Shown: positions 7,534 to 18,839 of the stretch, piece after piece
Position numbering within the stretch: the stretch's first letter is position 1
Layout of the letters: each line of letters opens with the position of its first letter
Assembly (NCBI RefSeq): GCF_009362815.1
Contig: NZ_WHNX01000024.1
Span: forward strand, 1-41,130
Source of the DNA: Alkalibaculum sporogenes
Lineage (GTDB): Bacteria > Bacillota > Clostridia > Eubacteriales > Alkalibacteraceae
DNA length: 41,130 nt
Direction: 5' to 3'
Made by a program: the position numbers and the translations under genes
The notes under the pieces: model-generated
The model's input: only the letters and a program-made list of their open reading frames with translations
Database searches by the model: none
What the model was told of the DNA's origin: nothing

Positions 7534-9957
7534 CTATATAGCTAATTCAGTTCTACGGATTAAGTCATTCTGTCCATCAATATGTAACTCAACAAAGTAT
7601 GCACTGAAGCCAGCTACCCTAACTATAAGGTTTTTATAGTCATCTGGATTCTCCTGAGCATCTGTTAAAACATCTGAACTTATTATATTTATTTGCATTT
7701 CCATGCCCCCCATCCCGAAATAGGTCTTGATGAGATTAGTAAGTTTTATTACACCTTCTTCTCCCTTCATAGCACTTGGATGGAATTTCATATTTAACAA
7801 TGTACCATTAGGATACTTGCTTTGATCAATATTTGCAACAGACAATAGTACACCCGTTGGTCCATTTTTCTCCATTTGTTGAACTGGTGATATCCCATCA
7901 GCCAATGGTTCTCCTGCAAATCGTCCATCAGGAGTAGCGGCTGTTAATTTTCCAAATATTATATTTGTTGTAACCGGATATAACCCTGCACTAAACCTTC
8001 CCCTAGGACCGGTGCATGAGTTAACAGCATTGGCGAATACATCAGATGCCCATCTTGCATACTTATCAATTTCTTTATCTCCATTTCCATAATGTGGAGC
8101 TTTATATATAATATACTCCTGTAATTTTTCGTGGCCTTCCCAGTTTGATTTTAGGGCATCATACAATTCTCTTGAAGTGCAAATTTTTTCATCATATACT
8201 AAGTGTTTGATCATGGCAAGAGAATCTGCTACATTACCAATGCCTACCCCTGCAATACCTGTTGAATTGTACTTAGCACCTCCATACATTACATCCATTC
8301 CTTTTTCTAGGCAACCTTCCATTGTAGCTGATACCACTGGTAATGGTAAAACTTGCCTAGCTACATATTCAAAAGAATTTATACTACTAGCATGCCATTT
8401 GACAAAGAATTCTGTTTGTTTCTTAAAAGCTTCTAATACATCTTCAAAGGTATTCATTTCATAGAGGTAACCAGTTTCCAACCCACAGCTCTCTTCACTA
8501 GGTGGCATACCGAAGAATCCCATAGGATTCTTACCATTGTTTATTCCAAGCCATAGGGCATTTGCCATATTCCAATATGTTTCAGTTCCTGTACCACCAC
8601 AGGCAGGCCATTCATCACCACATCCTGCAGGCTCTACACAACCGATAAGACAATAATTACGTGCACTCTCAAGGGAAAGCCCTCTACTCATTAATGCAGG
8701 TATTATCAGATCATCATTCTCAAAGGTAGGTACTCCGCCTGCAATTTTTGTGGTTTCTAATGCAGCTTCCCACAACTCCGCAGGAGTGTCTTTATGTATT
8801 CTCAAAGCCTGAGGTGGATCATGTAAAAGTAGTCGCCCAGACGCTTGTAGCATCATGTAAGTTACTGCATTAGAAGCATCAGTACCATCTTCTTTAATAC
8901 CACCCATAGTCATCAATTGCCCACTGGTATAACCAGGATTTGATTGCGTTGCTCCGTAGCTCCATGGCTTATTCATTTCTGCTACCTTTAGATAGAATAA
9001 ATCCATTAACTCCTGCCCTTGTTCTGGTGTAATTGTACCATTGGCTATATCAGCTTCATAATAATCTATAAGATATTGATCAACACGCCCAAAACTTATA
9101 CCATGCATACAAGCATCTAGACACATGCATGTTTGGTACATGAATAATGTTTGAATGGTATCTTGAAAACTTCTACAAGGATTATCCATCACCCAATTTA
9201 GACTATCTGCCATGGCTTCTAACTCTTTTTTTCGTTTAGGATCTGTCGTTGTTTTTGCTTGATTTTGTGCTAGTTGAGCATATCTTTTTGTCAGAATTAT
9301 CATTCCCTCTGATACAATAGATATAGAACGATAAAAATTATACTTATCTATCGTTTCTCCGAATATCCCATTATCCTCCATATCTTTAATGTAGGAATCA
9401 GCTTCAGCTTTTATTGCTCCAAACCCTTTATTTATAGCGTTTTTATAGTTGGCACAGAAATGGCCTACTGGCGATGCACTTTGCCCTTTTGGCCCAAAAA
9501 ACGTAATACCATTACCGCAATGCTTAAAATATCCATCTGGTATATAAGCATCTGTCTTGGCACTCATGCATTCTTTCATCCAAAAATCACCTGTACTTAA
9601 TATGTATTCTCTATCTTCCTCTGAAAGAATATATGGATCTATATCTCTTGTAGATATATATCTACTCTCTACTTCATCAATAAGCCAATCAATTGCATTT
9701 TCTGGATAAAGAGCACATGCACGGTATTTAGACGACTGTGCTCCTACAATTACTTCATCTTCATCTATGCGTACTGGTATGTTCTCGCAGATATTCTTAA
9801 AGTTTTTAGCGCGCTTCATGCTACCTGTGATATCGGGGTTCTCCATGTAAAATTCTGTGATAAGCTTATAACGAGCTATACATATTTCTGGTTGAGTCTC
9901 TCGATATTTATTACGCATTTTTTTAACTCGATTGGAAATTGGTTTCAATGTATACAT
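7534..9957 (-). CDS. Glycyl radical enzyme, PFL/diol-dehydratase-like, substrate unknown
   Basis: An 807-residue oxygen-sensitive radical enzyme. The C-terminal radical motif RVAGFSAYFVELHIDGQ places the glycyl radical at Gly783. The active-site loop IGCVEPAG places the thiyl cysteine at Cys440 and the general-base Glu at 442, the CxE pattern of dehydratases, lyases and decarboxylases such as CutC, HypD and HpdB, and not the Cys-Cys pair of pyruvate formate-lyase. The length is close to HypD-like and glycerol dehydratase-like members, but the sequence after the active site (GCGDEWPACGGTGTET) does not let me assign a substrate. Such enzymes need a radical SAM activase; none is encoded nearby, so activation must occur in trans. 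AGGAGGTG precedes the ATG. Confidence 0.85.
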   Translation of the reverse strand: MYTLKPISNRVKKMRNKYRETQPEICIARYKLITEFYMENPDITGSMKRAKNFKNICENIPVRIDEDEVIVGAQSSKYRACALYPENAIDWLIDEVESRYISTRDIDPYILSEEDREYILSTGDFWMKECMSAKTDAYIPDGYFKHCGNGITFFGPKGQSASPVGHFCANYKNAINKGFGAIKAEADSYIKDMEDNGIFGETIDKYNFYRSISIVSEGMIILTKRYAQLAQNQAKTTTDPKRKKELEAMADSLNWVMDNPCRSFQDTIQTLFMYQTCMCLDACMHGISFGRVDQYLIDYYEADIANGTITPEQGQELMDLFYLKVAEMNKPWSYGATQSNPGYTSGQLMTMGGIKEDGTDASNAVTYMMLQASGRLLLHDPPQALRIHKDTPAELWEAALETTKIAGGVPTFENDDLIIPALMSRGLSLESARNYCLIGCVEPAGCGDEWPACGGTGTETYWNMANALWLGINNGKNPMGFFGMPPSEESCGLETGYLYEMNTFEDVLEAFKKQTEFFVKWHASSINSFEYVARQVLPLPVVSATMEGCLEKGMDVMYGGAKYNSTGIAGVGIGNVADSLAMIKHLVYDEKICTSRELYDALKSNWEGHEKLQEYIIYKAPHYGNGDKEIDKYARWASDVFANAVNSCTGPRGRFSAGLYPVTTNIIFGKLTAATPDGRFAGEPLADGISPVQQMEKNGPTGVLLSVANIDQSKYPNGTLLNMKFHPSAMKGEEGVIKLTNLIKTYFGMGGMEMQINIISSDVLTDAQENPDDYKNLIVRVAGFSAYFVELHIDGQNDLIRRTELAI

Positions 9958-10017
9958 AATACACCTCCTGAATTTTGTAAATCTAGCTATTTTTACTGTC
10001 TAATCATTTCTATAATA

Positions 10018-10061
10018 AAAACATATCATATATACTTTGTATTGTAAACGTTTTACACAAT
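10018..10061 (-). promoter_or_regulatory. Imperfect palindrome over the -35 of the glycyl radical enzyme gene
   Basis: At 10041-10061 an imperfect dyad centred on TAAACGTTTTA resembles a catabolite (cre-like) or other repressor site, but it departs from the cre consensus. On the minus strand its TTTACA is a plausible -35, 17 bases before TATGTT, so a bound regulator would block the promoter. The rest of the 458-bp gap (9958-10415) is AT-rich, with a TATAAT at 10360-10365 that may serve the plus-strand gene. I see nothing else in it. Confidence 0.35.
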
Positions 10062-10415
10062 TTTTTACATTTTTGTAGTTTCCCATCTGTTTATCTAAGT
10101 ATATATGTTCATCCCAATCACCTTTTCAGACTACTTCTCTGTTAAACCCAAACTTGTATAAATTTAAGTATTGTAGATTAATACAAATTATTATCTTATT
10201 AATAAGAGTACTCAACTTTTCATAGTATATTCAACTAGCAGCAAATTCATTATAAATATTTTTTTAAGATTTAATGTATCTCTTATATTTATTAACAGAG
10301 ATTTTTACAAGTACCAGTAGCTGTTCTGTTTTTAATTATCCTTGAATAGCTCCTATGCGTATAATATAATAATCTTATATATACTTAAATAAATCTATTC
10401 GGAGTGATTAATATA

Positions 10416-10931
10416 ATGAAAAATCGTTTAATAGAAGTATTCAAAGAAATAGGTTTTGACGAATATAAAGAAATTAAAATCAGTGATATCATTTTTTCTA
10501 ACGATGTTTTTAACCAATGTTCTAGAAACATATGTGGTAATTATGGAAAAAGTCACACGTGTAAAGGTGGAAGTGTAGAGGAAAGCAAAGAGAGAGTATC
10601 AAAATTTCAGAACGGATTTTTAATTAACAAAATAGTACCTATAAGAACAAGAAAAGAAATGATGGACTCTATAGAATTAGTTGCTACATCGATTAAAGCT
10701 CTCCGAAGATCGTTTGAAAACGATCCTATTATGGTAATGGGCGCAGGACCTTGTACTGTATGTGAAAGTTGTACTGCCTTATTAGGTAAACCCTGCCTTT
10801 TTCCAGATAAAATACAATATTCTATGGAAGGTAGTGGAATTGATGTAGTTCGTATGTCCATGAAAGAAAAAATGACCTATAACGGTGGTGAAAAAGGAGT
10901 AGGTTACTTTACTCTAGTATTATACAATTAA
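10416..10931 (+). CDS. DUF2284 family predicted metal-binding protein
   Basis: A 171-residue cysteine-rich protein. I start it at the ATG at 10416, nine bases after GGAGTG; an in-frame GTG at 10404 overlaps that Shine-Dalgarno and is less likely. The pattern fits DUF2284: an N-terminal CSRNICGNYGKSHTCKGG block, then the MGAGPCTVCESCTALLGKPC segment with several closely spaced cysteines that could hold a metal or Fe-S cluster, and a C-terminal YFTLVLYN strand. The function of the family is not established. It is a single gene with its own terminator, divergent from the glycyl radical enzyme gene and convergent with gltD. Confidence 0.78.
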   Translation: MKNRLIEVFKEIGFDEYKEIKISDIIFSNDVFNQCSRNICGNYGKSHTCKGGSVEESKERVSKFQNGFLINKIVPIRTRKEMMDSIELVATSIKALRRSFENDPIMVMGAGPCTVCESCTALLGKPCLFPDKIQYSMEGSGIDVVRMSMKEKMTYNGGEKGVGYFTLVLYN

Positions 10932-10997
10932 TCCATTAATAGTGAATTTTAGAGTCAAATTACATAAATTTATCAATTACATATCTCCTCTTTTAAG

Positions 10998-11035
10998 AAT
11001 AATAAGAAGGACCCCAAGGTCCTTCTTATTATTTT
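10998..11035 (+). terminator. Intrinsic terminator between the DUF2284 gene and gltD
   Basis: A 16-bp perfect stem (10998-11013 and 11018-11033) with a CCAA loop is followed by TTATTTTCT on the plus strand. It ends the plus-strand gene and may also stop gltBD read-through. Confidence 0.88.
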
Positions 11036-11091
11036 CTATATATTTAACAACTGCCTAGATTACAAGGAACTAATTTAGCTAGTTTCTTTTG

Positions 11092-12576
11092 TTATTTCAG
11101 TACCGTACTTCCCATTAAATGCTTATCAACTTCTCTAGCTACGAGTTTACCTTCTTGTATTGCCCATACTACTAAGCTTTGACCCCGTCGGCAATCCCCT
11201 GCTACAAATACTTTATCTATATTCGTTTCAAATTTTTCATAATCTGCTTTAATATTGCTTCTACCATCTCTATCTAAATGCAACTCATCTGCTATGGTAT
11301 CTTCTGGTCCTAAAAATCCCATTGCAATAAGGACAATATCAGCTTTCCATACTTTTTCACTTCCTGGTACTTCTTGCGGTCCAAATCTTCCATTTGAATC
11401 TTTTTCCCAAACTACATTAACAGTGTGTACTTCCGTTACTTCACCTTTACTATTACCTACAATTTTTTTAGTATTTATATTGTAGTTTCTAGGATCACTA
11501 CCGTATAAGTGAATCGCTTCTTCTTGACCATAATCTACTTTAAGCTTTTTAGGCCATTCAGGCCAAGGATTATCTCCTTGTCTAGATGATGGTGGTTCAG
11601 GCATGATTTCAAATTGATAAACTGTATTACAACCATGTCTAATAGATGTTGCTACACAATCTGTTCCCGTATCGCCACCACCGATGACAATAATATTTTT
11701 ATCTTTTGCTGAGATGTGTTTTTCATCTGATAATTTTGAATCTAGCAAACTTTTAGTATTAGCTTTTAAGAAATCTACCGCATTATGAACGCCCATTAAG
11801 TCAGCCCCTATTACAGTAAGTGCTCTAGGTTTTGTAGCACCACAACACAGTATCACTGCATCATACTTGTCTACTAGTTCCTCTGATGAAATATCTATTC
11901 CAACCTCTGTATTTGTAATAAACTGTACCCCAGATTCCGATAATAAATCTACTCTTCTTTGTACTACCTTCTTATCTAATTTCATATTAGGTATTCCATA
12001 CATAAGTAGTCCACCTATTCGATCATTTCTCTCATATACTGTTACTAAGTGACCTACAGCATTAAGATAATAAGCAGTTGCTAGCCCGGATGGACCAGAT
12101 CCTACTACTGCAATTTTCTTACCAGTTCTTTTAGTTGGCTTGTTATTTTTCACCCAACCTTCTTCAAATGCCCTATCAATTATTTCTTGTTCTATATTAT
12201 TTATAGCTACTGCTTCTAATATATATCCCTCGGTACAAGAACCTTCACAAGGAGCTGGACACACTCTACCTGTAAATTCTGGAAACGGCATGGTTCTAAT
12301 AAGTCGTTTATAAGCATCTTCCCACTGACCTGTATACACTAAGTCATTCCACTCTGGTATTAAATTTCGAGCTGGGCAACCTGCTGCCATTCCATTTAAT
12401 AACACACCACCGTGGCAAAAAGGTATACCACAGTCCATACATCGAGCACCCTGTTTTGAAAGTTCATCGTTATCTTGTCTTATTTTAAGTTCATTCCAGT
12501 CATTAATTCTCTCTTCAGGAGGTCTCTTTGCCGGATTTACTCTTTCATACTCTAAAAAACCTGTATACTTTCCCAT
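11092..12576 (-). CDS. gltD: Glutamate synthase small subunit GltD
   Basis: The electron-entry subunit of glutamate synthase: it takes electrons from NAD(P)H through FAD and [4Fe-4S] clusters to GltB. The N-terminal cluster region has C46, C49, C54 and C67 (CMDCGIPFC then GCPARN), and a second set C106, C110, C114 (VCPAPCEGSC). Then follow the FAD dinucleotide fold (VVGSGPSGLATAYYL) and the nucleotide fold (VIGGGDTGTDC). The length of 494 is normal. It starts 15 bases after the gltB stop with its own AGGAGGG, so gltBD is one operon. Confidence 0.95.
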   Translation of the reverse strand: MGKYTGFLEYERVNPAKRPPEERINDWNELKIRQDNDELSKQGARCMDCGIPFCHGGVLLNGMAAGCPARNLIPEWNDLVYTGQWEDAYKRLIRTMPFPEFTGRVCPAPCEGSCTEGYILEAVAINNIEQEIIDRAFEEGWVKNNKPTKRTGKKIAVVGSGPSGLATAYYLNAVGHLVTVYERNDRIGGLLMYGIPNMKLDKKVVQRRVDLLSESGVQFITNTEVGIDISSEELVDKYDAVILCCGATKPRALTVIGADLMGVHNAVDFLKANTKSLLDSKLSDEKHISAKDKNIIVIGGGDTGTDCVATSIRHGCNTVYQFEIMPEPPSSRQGDNPWPEWPKKLKVDYGQEEAIHLYGSDPRNYNINTKKIVGNSKGEVTEVHTVNVVWEKDSNGRFGPQEVPGSEKVWKADIVLIAMGFLGPEDTIADELHLDRDGRSNIKADYEKFETNIDKVFVAGDCRRGQSLVVWAIQEGKLVAREVDKHLMGSTVLK

Positions 12577-12591
12577 TACTAAATCCCTCCT

Positions 12592-15500
12592 TTAGTTTCC
12601 AGACTTTCTATTGATATTTTTATGATTTTCTTCAAATGCAGCCATTAATGCATCATCGCCATCTAATCCAGAAGCATAAGCTGTTTCAATATTTTTAATC
12701 ATTCTCTTATAGTCACTTGGAATTACTTTAGTAAATCTTCCTACATTTTTTTCCCAGTCTTGTAATATCGTTGTACCTAATGGACTATTAGTATACTCTA
12801 CATGTTTTTCAATCATGGCTTTTACCTCTTGTTGCTCTTTAATATCAACAATTTCATCCATATCCACCATTGCTTGATTACAGCAAATACCATCAAAGTC
12901 TAGAGCATACACAATCCCACCAGACATTCCGGCTGCAAAATTTCTACCTGTCTTGCCCAGAACAACAACTCTACCACCGGTCATATATTCACACCCATGA
13001 TCTCCGACACCTTCAACTACTGCATTTACACCACTATTTCTAACACAGAATCTTTCTCCTGCAACACCATTAATATAAGCTTCTCCTTGAGTTGCTCCAT
13101 AAAATGCAACATTACCTATTAATATATTCTCATTAGGTATAAAATCGGAATTCTTTGAAGGATATACGACTATTTTACCACCAGATAACCCTTTGCCAAT
13201 ATAGTCATTAGAATCACCTTCTAGTGTTAATTTCATTCCTCTTGGTATAAAAGCTCCAAAGCTTTGACCAGCAGAACCCACAAATGTCAATTGAATTGTG
13301 TCTTCTGGCAATCCTTCTTCACCATATCTTTTTGATATTTCACTTCCTACTATAGTACCTACCACTCTATCAGTGTTATTTATTTCAAGTTTACTTTTTA
13401 TTGCTTTCTTATTCTCTAGTGCAGGTTTACACATTCTAAGTAATTTCCTCATATCTAGAGATTCATCTATTGAATGATTTTGTTTTTTCGTACAGTGTCT
13501 ATTATTAGTGTCTTCCATATATGGCTGGTATAGTATTCTAGATAAGTCTATTCCTTTTGTCTTCCAATTTTTCATAGATTCTTTTGACTTTAATCTATCA
13601 GATCTACCTATCATCTCATCTATAGTTCTAAATCCTAATCTTGCCATTATTTCTCGCATTTCTTGAGCTATAAACATCATGAAATTAACAACATATTCTG
13701 GCTTTCCATTGAAATTTTTTCTTAGTTCTGCATCTTGAGTAGCAACACCTACAGGACAAGTATTTAAATCACATACTCTCATCATTATACAACCTAATGC
13801 AATAAGTGGAGTAGTTGCAAACCCATATTCTTCTGCACCTAATAGAGCTGCTATTGCAACATCTTTACCAGTTAATAACTTCCCATCGGTTTCTAATCTC
13901 ACACGATCTCTAAGCCTATTTAACAACAGTGTTTGATGCGCTTCAGCTAGTCCTAATTCCCAAGGCAAACCTGCATTTCTTATACTAGTTCTTGCAGCCG
14001 CACCTGTACCTCCGTCATAACCACTTATTAAAATAACGTCTGCCTTTCCTTTTGCAACCCCTGCTGCAATTGTACCAACCCCGACTTCAGATACTAATTT
14101 TACATTGATTCTAGCGTCCTTATTGGCGTTTTTTAAATCGTGAATTAGCTCTGCTAAATCTTCTATTGAATATATATCGTGATGTGGTGGTGGAGATATA
14201 AGCCCTACTCCTGGAGTGGATTGTCTTACTTTAGCTACCCAAGGATATACTTTTCGTCCAGGTAATTGACCACCTTCACCAGGTTTTGCACCTTGTGCCA
14301 TTTTAATTTGAATCTCTTTTGCATTTACAAGATAATTGCTAGTTACACCAAATCTCCCTGATGCCACCTGCTTAATTGCACTGCATTTCGAATCACCATT
14401 TTCCATTGGCAAAAATCGTCCAATATCTTCTCCACCTTCACCAGTATTACTCTTTCCACCTAGCCTGTTCATAGCAATAGCTAAGGCTTCATGAGCCTCT
14501 ATACTAATGGAACCGTAAGACATGGCACCAGTTTTGAATCTTTTCACAATAGACTCAGCGGATTCTACTTCTTCTATTGGTATGATGTCACCACCTGCAA
14601 AGTCAAAATCTATAAGTCCTCTAATAGAGTATATTTCTTCTTTATTCATCCTTTTGGAAAATTCTTTAAATAATTCGTAGTTTCCAGAACGAACCGCTTT
14701 TTGCAACATATATATAGACTCTGGATTGTACATATGTTGTTCTCCATCGTCCTTACTCTGGAAATGTCCTCCTACTTCTAGGGTATCTGTATAAGGTGAA
14801 TTCTCACTAAATCCACTTTCATGTCTCATTTTTGTTTCTTGAGCAATTTCATCTAATCCAATTCCTTCAATACGCGTTGGAGTAGCTGTGAAGTACTTGT
14901 CTACAACCGTTTGGCTAATTCCTATTATCTCAAATATTTGTGCACCATGATAACTTCTCATAGTGGAAATACCCATCTTAGATAAAACCTTCATCATGCC
15001 TTTTACTACAGCTTTTATATAGTTATTTTTTGCACTCTCAAAGTCTAAGCCTTTCAATAATCCTTTCGAATGATAATCTTGTATACTTTCAAATGCCAAA
15101 TAAGGATTTATTGCTGTCACGCCATATCCAACTAATGTACAAAAGTGATGTACTTCTCTTGGCTCACCTGATTCTAATACAATACCAACTTTTGTCCTGT
15201 TTTCTTCTCTTATTAAGTGATGATGTAAACCTGCACTAGCTAGTAAAGCTGGCACGGCTGCATTATCTTCATTTACACCTTTATCAGATAATATTAATAT
15301 GTTTGCACCATATCTAATAGCTTTATCTGCTGCTCTAAATATCTTTTTCATTGTTTTCTCTATACCATGTGAACCTTCGTTGGGATCATAGAGCATAGAT
15401 ATTGTAACCACTTTAAAACCAGAATCTTTTAACTCTTTTATACTAGCCAATTGTTCGTTTGTAATTATTGGATGGTCTAAGGTAATAGCCTTTGAATGAT

Positions 15501-17178
15501 CTGATTCAACCTCTAGAAGGTTACCTAATGTTCCTACGAGGGTTTTGCTTGAGGTTATAAGATCCTCTCTAATACCATCTATTGGAGGATTTGTAACTTG
15601 AGCAAACAATTGTTTGAAATACAAGTATAACATTTGAGGTTTTTCAGATAAAACTGCTAAAGGGGAATCCATACCCATTGCACCAATAGGGTCAATTCCT
15701 TCTATAGCCATTGGTATAACAGTCATTGTCAAATCTTCATAAGTGTAACCAAAAGATTTTTGTCTTTTAATCAAAGATGCTTTATCAGGTATACTTTGAT
15801 TTTCACTAGTTGATAAATCTGATATAGGTAACAAGTGATCTTTTGCCCATTTCATATATGGGTTTTCTTCAGCGATTTTTGCTTTAATTTCATCATCAGA
15901 AATAATTCGTTTTTCTTTAGTATCTATTAGTAGCATCTTGCCTGGTTCAAGACGTCCCTTATATTTTACATTCTCTGGTTTCACGTCTATTACACCTACT
16001 TCAGATGCCATAATCACCCTATCATCTTTTGTTACATAGTATCTTGAAGGTCTAAGTCCATTTCTATCTAAAACTCCTCCAATAATATCTCCATCAGTAA
16101 AACCCATTGCAGCTGGACCATCCCAAGGTTCCATTAAAAAATTATGATATTCATAAAATGCCTTTTTTTCTGCAGACATTTGTGCATTTTTTTCCCAAGG
16201 TTCTGGTATCATCATCATCACTGCGTGAGGTAAGGAACGACCTCCTAAATACAAGAACTCCAAGCTATTGTCAAACATTGCTGAATCGCTTCCACATTCG
16301 TCGACAATAGGGAAAACTTTTTCTATATCAGATCCAAATAAAGGTGAATTAAGACCTTTCTGTCTCGCTCTCATCCAGTTTACATTACCTCTAATAGTGT
16401 TGATTTCTCCATTATGAACAATGTATCTATTAGGATGTGCTCTCTCCCAACTTGGAAAAGTATTTGTACTAAATCTTGAATGAACCATAGCTAATGCTGA
16501 TTTAAAATCTAAATCTGCTAAATCCAAATAGAAGTCTCTAAGTTGTCCAGCCGTTAACATGCCTTTATAAACTAATGTCTTACATGAAAGGCTTGAGATA
16601 TAAAAAGTACCTCCCTTGCTTTCACACAAAGGCATAATAGTTTTTTCAGCTTGTTTTCTTATTTCATATAGTTTTCTTTCAAAATCCATATCTGTAGTTA
16701 CAGCTTGATCTTTTTCTATAAATACTTGAATAAATCTAGGCATTGCCGCTTCTGCAGTTGATCCAATAGCTGACTTGTCAATAGGTACTTCTCGCCAACC
16801 TAGTATTTTTTGTCCCTCTTCTGCTACAATCTTTTCAAAAGCTTCTCTTTGCACTTTTCTAAAATCATCATACTTATGGGCAAAAATCATTCCTACTCCA
16901 TACGATCCTAGATCAGGTAAATCAAAACCTAATACTTCACATTCTCTTTTAAAGAATTCATGAGGTATTTGTACCAATATTCCAGCACCATCACCTGTAT
17001 TTTCATCTGCCCCACTAGCACCTCTATGATTAAGATTTTCTAGTACTGTTAAAGCTTCATCTATGATGCTATTAGACTTTTGTCCTTTTATATTAACTAC
17101 AAAACCCATTCCACACGCATCGTGTTCGAATTTTGGATCATATAGTCCCTGTCTTATAGGTAAACCGTATTTCTGCAT
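12592..17178 (-). CDS. gltB: Glutamate synthase large subunit GltB
   Basis: This subunit converts glutamine and 2-oxoglutarate to two glutamates. I start it at the ATG at 17178, behind GGGTGAGG; the in-frame GTG at 17187 lies in the Shine-Dalgarno itself. The N-terminal amidotransferase nucleophile is the Cys in HDACGMGFV, residue 22 from this start, so a 21-residue propeptide should be removed as in B. subtilis GltA. Then come the central domain, the FMN/synthase domain ([20 protein letters not shown]), the [3Fe-4S] loop [15 protein letters not shown], and the C-terminal glycine-rich beta-helix domain ([10 protein letters not shown]). About 1528 residues is the standard length. It is expressed with gltD and should act with Amt and PII in ammonium assimilation; no glutamine synthetase gene is in the window. 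Confidence 0.95.
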   Translation of the reverse strand: MQKYGLPIRQGLYDPKFEHDACGMGFVVNIKGQKSNSIIDEALTVLENLNHRGASGADENTGDGAGILVQIPHEFFKRECEVLGFDLPDLGSYGVGMIFAHKYDDFRKVQREAFEKIVAEEGQKILGWREVPIDKSAIGSTAEAAMPRFIQVFIEKDQAVTTDMDFERKLYEIRKQAEKTIMPLCESKGGTFYISSLSCKTLVYKGMLTAGQLRDFYLDLADLDFKSALAMVHSRFSTNTFPSWERAHPNRYIVHNGEINTIRGNVNWMRARQKGLNSPLFGSDIEKVFPIVDECGSDSAMFDNSLEFLYLGGRSLPHAVMMMIPEPWEKNAQMSAEKKAFYEYHNFLMEPWDGPAAMGFTDGDIIGGVLDRNGLRPSRYYVTKDDRVIMASEVGVIDVKPENVKYKGRLEPGKMLLIDTKEKRIISDDEIKAKIAEENPYMKWAKDHLLPISDLSTSENQSIPDKASLIKRQKSFGYTYEDLTMTVIPMAIEGIDPIGAMGMDSPLAVLSEKPQMLYLYFKQLFAQVTNPPIDGIREDLITSSKTLVGTLGNLLEVESDHSKAITLDHPIITNEQLASIKELKDSGFKVVTISMLYDPNEGSHGIEKTMKKIFRAADKAIRYGANILILSDKGVNEDNAAVPALLASAGLHHHLIREENRTKVGIVLESGEPREVHHFCTLVGYGVTAINPYLAFESIQDYHSKGLLKGLDFESAKNNYIKAVVKGMMKVLSKMGISTMRSYHGAQIFEIIGISQTVVDKYFTATPTRIEGIGLDEIAQETKMRHESGFSENSPYTDTLEVGGHFQSKDDGEQHMYNPESIYMLQKAVRSGNYELFKEFSKRMNKEEIYSIRGLIDFDFAGGDIIPIEEVESAESIVKRFKTGAMSYGSISIEAHEALAIAMNRLGGKSNTGEGGEDIGRFLPMENGDSKCSAIKQVASGRFGVTSNYLVNAKEIQIKMAQGAKPGEGGQLPGRKVYPWVAKVRQSTPGVGLISPPPHHDIYSIEDLAELIHDLKNANKDARINVKLVSEVGVGTIAAGVAKGKADVILISGYDGGTGAAARTSIRNAGLPWELGLAEAHQTLLLNRLRDRVRLETDGKLLTGKDVAIAALLGAEEYGFATTPLIALGCIMMRVCDLNTCPVGVATQDAELRKNFNGKPEYVVNFMMFIAQEMREIMARLGFRTIDEMIGRSDRLKSKESMKNWKTKGIDLSRILYQPYMEDTNNRHCTKKQNHSIDESLDMRKLLRMCKPALENKKAIKSKLEINNTDRVVGTIVGSEISKRYGEEGLPEDTIQLTFVGSAGQSFGAFIPRGMKLTLEGDSNDYIGKGLSGGKIVVYPSKNSDFIPNENILIGNVAFYGATQGEAYINGVAGERFCVRNSGVNAVVEGVGDHGCEYMTGGRVVVLGKTGRNFAAGMSGGIVYALDFDGICCNQAMVDMDEIVDIKEQQEVKAMIEKHVEYTNSPLGTTILQDWEKNVGRFTKVIPSDYKRMIKNIETAYASGLDGDDALMAAFEENHKNINRKSGN

Positions 17179-17318
17179 TTTCCTCACCCTTAATCTAGTA
17201 TTGTGGAAATTATTTTATATAATATTATAAAGAAATTTATATCATAGTACAATGTATTTTTATATGTACACTCAAGATTGAATTGTTCAATAAAAACACA
17301 GATTTTAATTAATTGTAT

Positions 17319-17356
17319 AGAAGAAGAACTGTTAATTAAATAACAGTTCCTCTTCT
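17319..17356 (-). terminator. Hairpin closing the liv operon
   Basis: Arms AGAAGAAGAACTGTTA (17319-17334) and TAACAGTTCCTCTTCT (17341-17356) pair over 16 bp on the minus strand with one G-U wobble. It starts within three bases of the livF stop. There is no clean T-run after it, so it is a weak terminator or a 3'-end stabiliser. Confidence 0.6.
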
Positions 17357-17358
17357 AT

Positions 17359-18066
17359 TTAACCACCTAAATACGCCTTTTTAATATCGTCATTTTCTAT
17401 TAAATCTTTTGCTAATCCTTGCATAACAATTTTACCAGTCTCTAAGACGTATGCTCTATTTGAAATGTGTAGTGCCCTATTAGCATTCTGTTCAACAAGA
17501 AGAATCGTAGTACCTGATTTATTTATACTTTCGATAATATTAAAAATTTGATCTACTAAAATTGGTGCTAATCCCATAGAAGGTTCATCGAGAAGAAGTA
17601 CTTCTGGTCGGGACATTAAAGCCCTTCCAATAGCAAGCATTTGCTGTTCCCCTCCACTAAGAGTTCCAGCATGTTGTTTTCTTCTTTCTTTTAGACGTGG
17701 AAATCTGGTAAATATTTCGTCTAAATCACTTTCAAATTCAACCTTATTTTTTTTTCTTGAGTATGCACCCATTTCAAGATTTTCCTGTACTGTCATCTGA
17801 GAAAATACCCTTCTACCCTCAGGAACATGTGCCATACCCATTTCAACCATCTTTTGAGGAACAACATTACTCATATTCTGCCCTTTAAATGTAATTGAAC
17901 CACTTGAAGGCTTAATCATTTTTGACACTGTATGAAGAATCGTTGTCTTTCCAGCACCATTAGCACCGATTAAGGATACTATTTCACCTTGCTTTACATC
18001 AAAGCTTATACCTTTAATAGCATGGATTTTACCATAGTGTACATTTAAATTTTCGACTTGCAACAT
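17359..18066 (-). CDS. livF: Branched-chain amino acid ABC transporter, ATPase LivF
   Basis: One of the two ATPases powering the Liv importer on the cytoplasmic face of the membrane. Walker A is GANGAGKTT (residues 34-42), the signature is LSGGEQQMLAIGRAL and Walker B is VLLLDEPSMGLAP; the MGLAP extension is typical of LivF. The length is 235. It is the last gene of livJ-H-M-G-F and begins 14 bases after livG. Confidence 0.95.
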   Translation of the reverse strand: MLQVENLNVHYGKIHAIKGISFDVKQGEIVSLIGANGAGKTTILHTVSKMIKPSSGSITFKGQNMSNVVPQKMVEMGMAHVPEGRRVFSQMTVQENLEMGAYSRKKNKVEFESDLDEIFTRFPRLKERRKQHAGTLSGGEQQMLAIGRALMSRPEVLLLDEPSMGLAPILVDQIFNIIESINKSGTTILLVEQNANRALHISNRAYVLETGKIVMQGLAKDLIENDDIKKAYLGG

Positions 18067-18080
18067 GTATAATTCTCCTC

Positions 18081-18839
18081 CTATTCTCCTAGATAAGCTT
18101 TGATTACATTTGGGTCACATTTAATTTGTTCAGGATTACCAACGCAAATGATTTTACCATAATCTATAACTGTAATTTTTTCACATATACCCATAACTAG
18201 ACTCATATCGTGTTCAATTAAAAGTATAGCTATATTAAATTTATTCCTAATTAAATCAATAGTCTCCATTAACTCTTTTGTTTCTTGAGGATTCATCCCT
18301 GCTGCTGGTTCATCTAACATTAGTATTTTAGGACCAGTAGCTAGCGCTCTAGCTATTTCTAATTTTCTTTGTTTCCCATAAGGAAGGTTCTTTGCTAAAG
18401 AATCCGCATATGGCTTCATATCAAATATATCTAATAGCTCTATGGCATAGTCATTAGCTATTTTTTCTTCTTTCCAATAGGAAGGTAATCGAAATATCCC
18501 TTCAATCATGTTGTATTTCATTTGTTTGTGATATGCAATTTTCACATTATCAATAACTGTAAGATCTTTAAATAACCTAATGTTTTGAAATGTTCTAGCA
18601 GCTCCGTAGCTAACTATATCATAGGGTCTTTTGCCTACAATATCTTGACCATCAAGAGTTATTGTACCTGAAGTTGGAAGATATACACCAGTAAGCATAT
18701 TAAACACCGTGGTTTTTCCAGCACCATTAGGACCTATTAGTCCTACTAATTCATTTTTTTCTATAGAAATACTAAACTCATCTACTGCTGTTAGACCTCC
18801 AAATTTAATTTTTAGGTCTTTTACTTCTAATAACGCCAT
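18081..18839 (-). CDS. livG: Branched-chain amino acid ABC transporter, ATPase LivG
   Basis: The second ATPase of the Liv importer. Walker A is GPNGAGKTT (36-44), the ABC signature is the LivG-type LPYGKQRKLEIARAL, and Walker B is ILMLDEPAAGMNP, whose AAGMNP extension is specific to this subunit type. Length 252. Its start overlaps the end of livM by one base, which points to translational coupling. Confidence 0.95.
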   Translation of the reverse strand: MALLEVKDLKIKFGGLTAVDEFSISIEKNELVGLIGPNGAGKTTVFNMLTGVYLPTSGTITLDGQDIVGKRPYDIVSYGAARTFQNIRLFKDLTVIDNVKIAYHKQMKYNMIEGIFRLPSYWKEEKIANDYAIELLDIFDMKPYADSLAKNLPYGKQRKLEIARALATGPKILMLDEPAAGMNPQETKELMETIDLIRNKFNIAILLIEHDMSLVMGICEKITVIDYGKIICVGNPEQIKCDPNVIKAYLGE

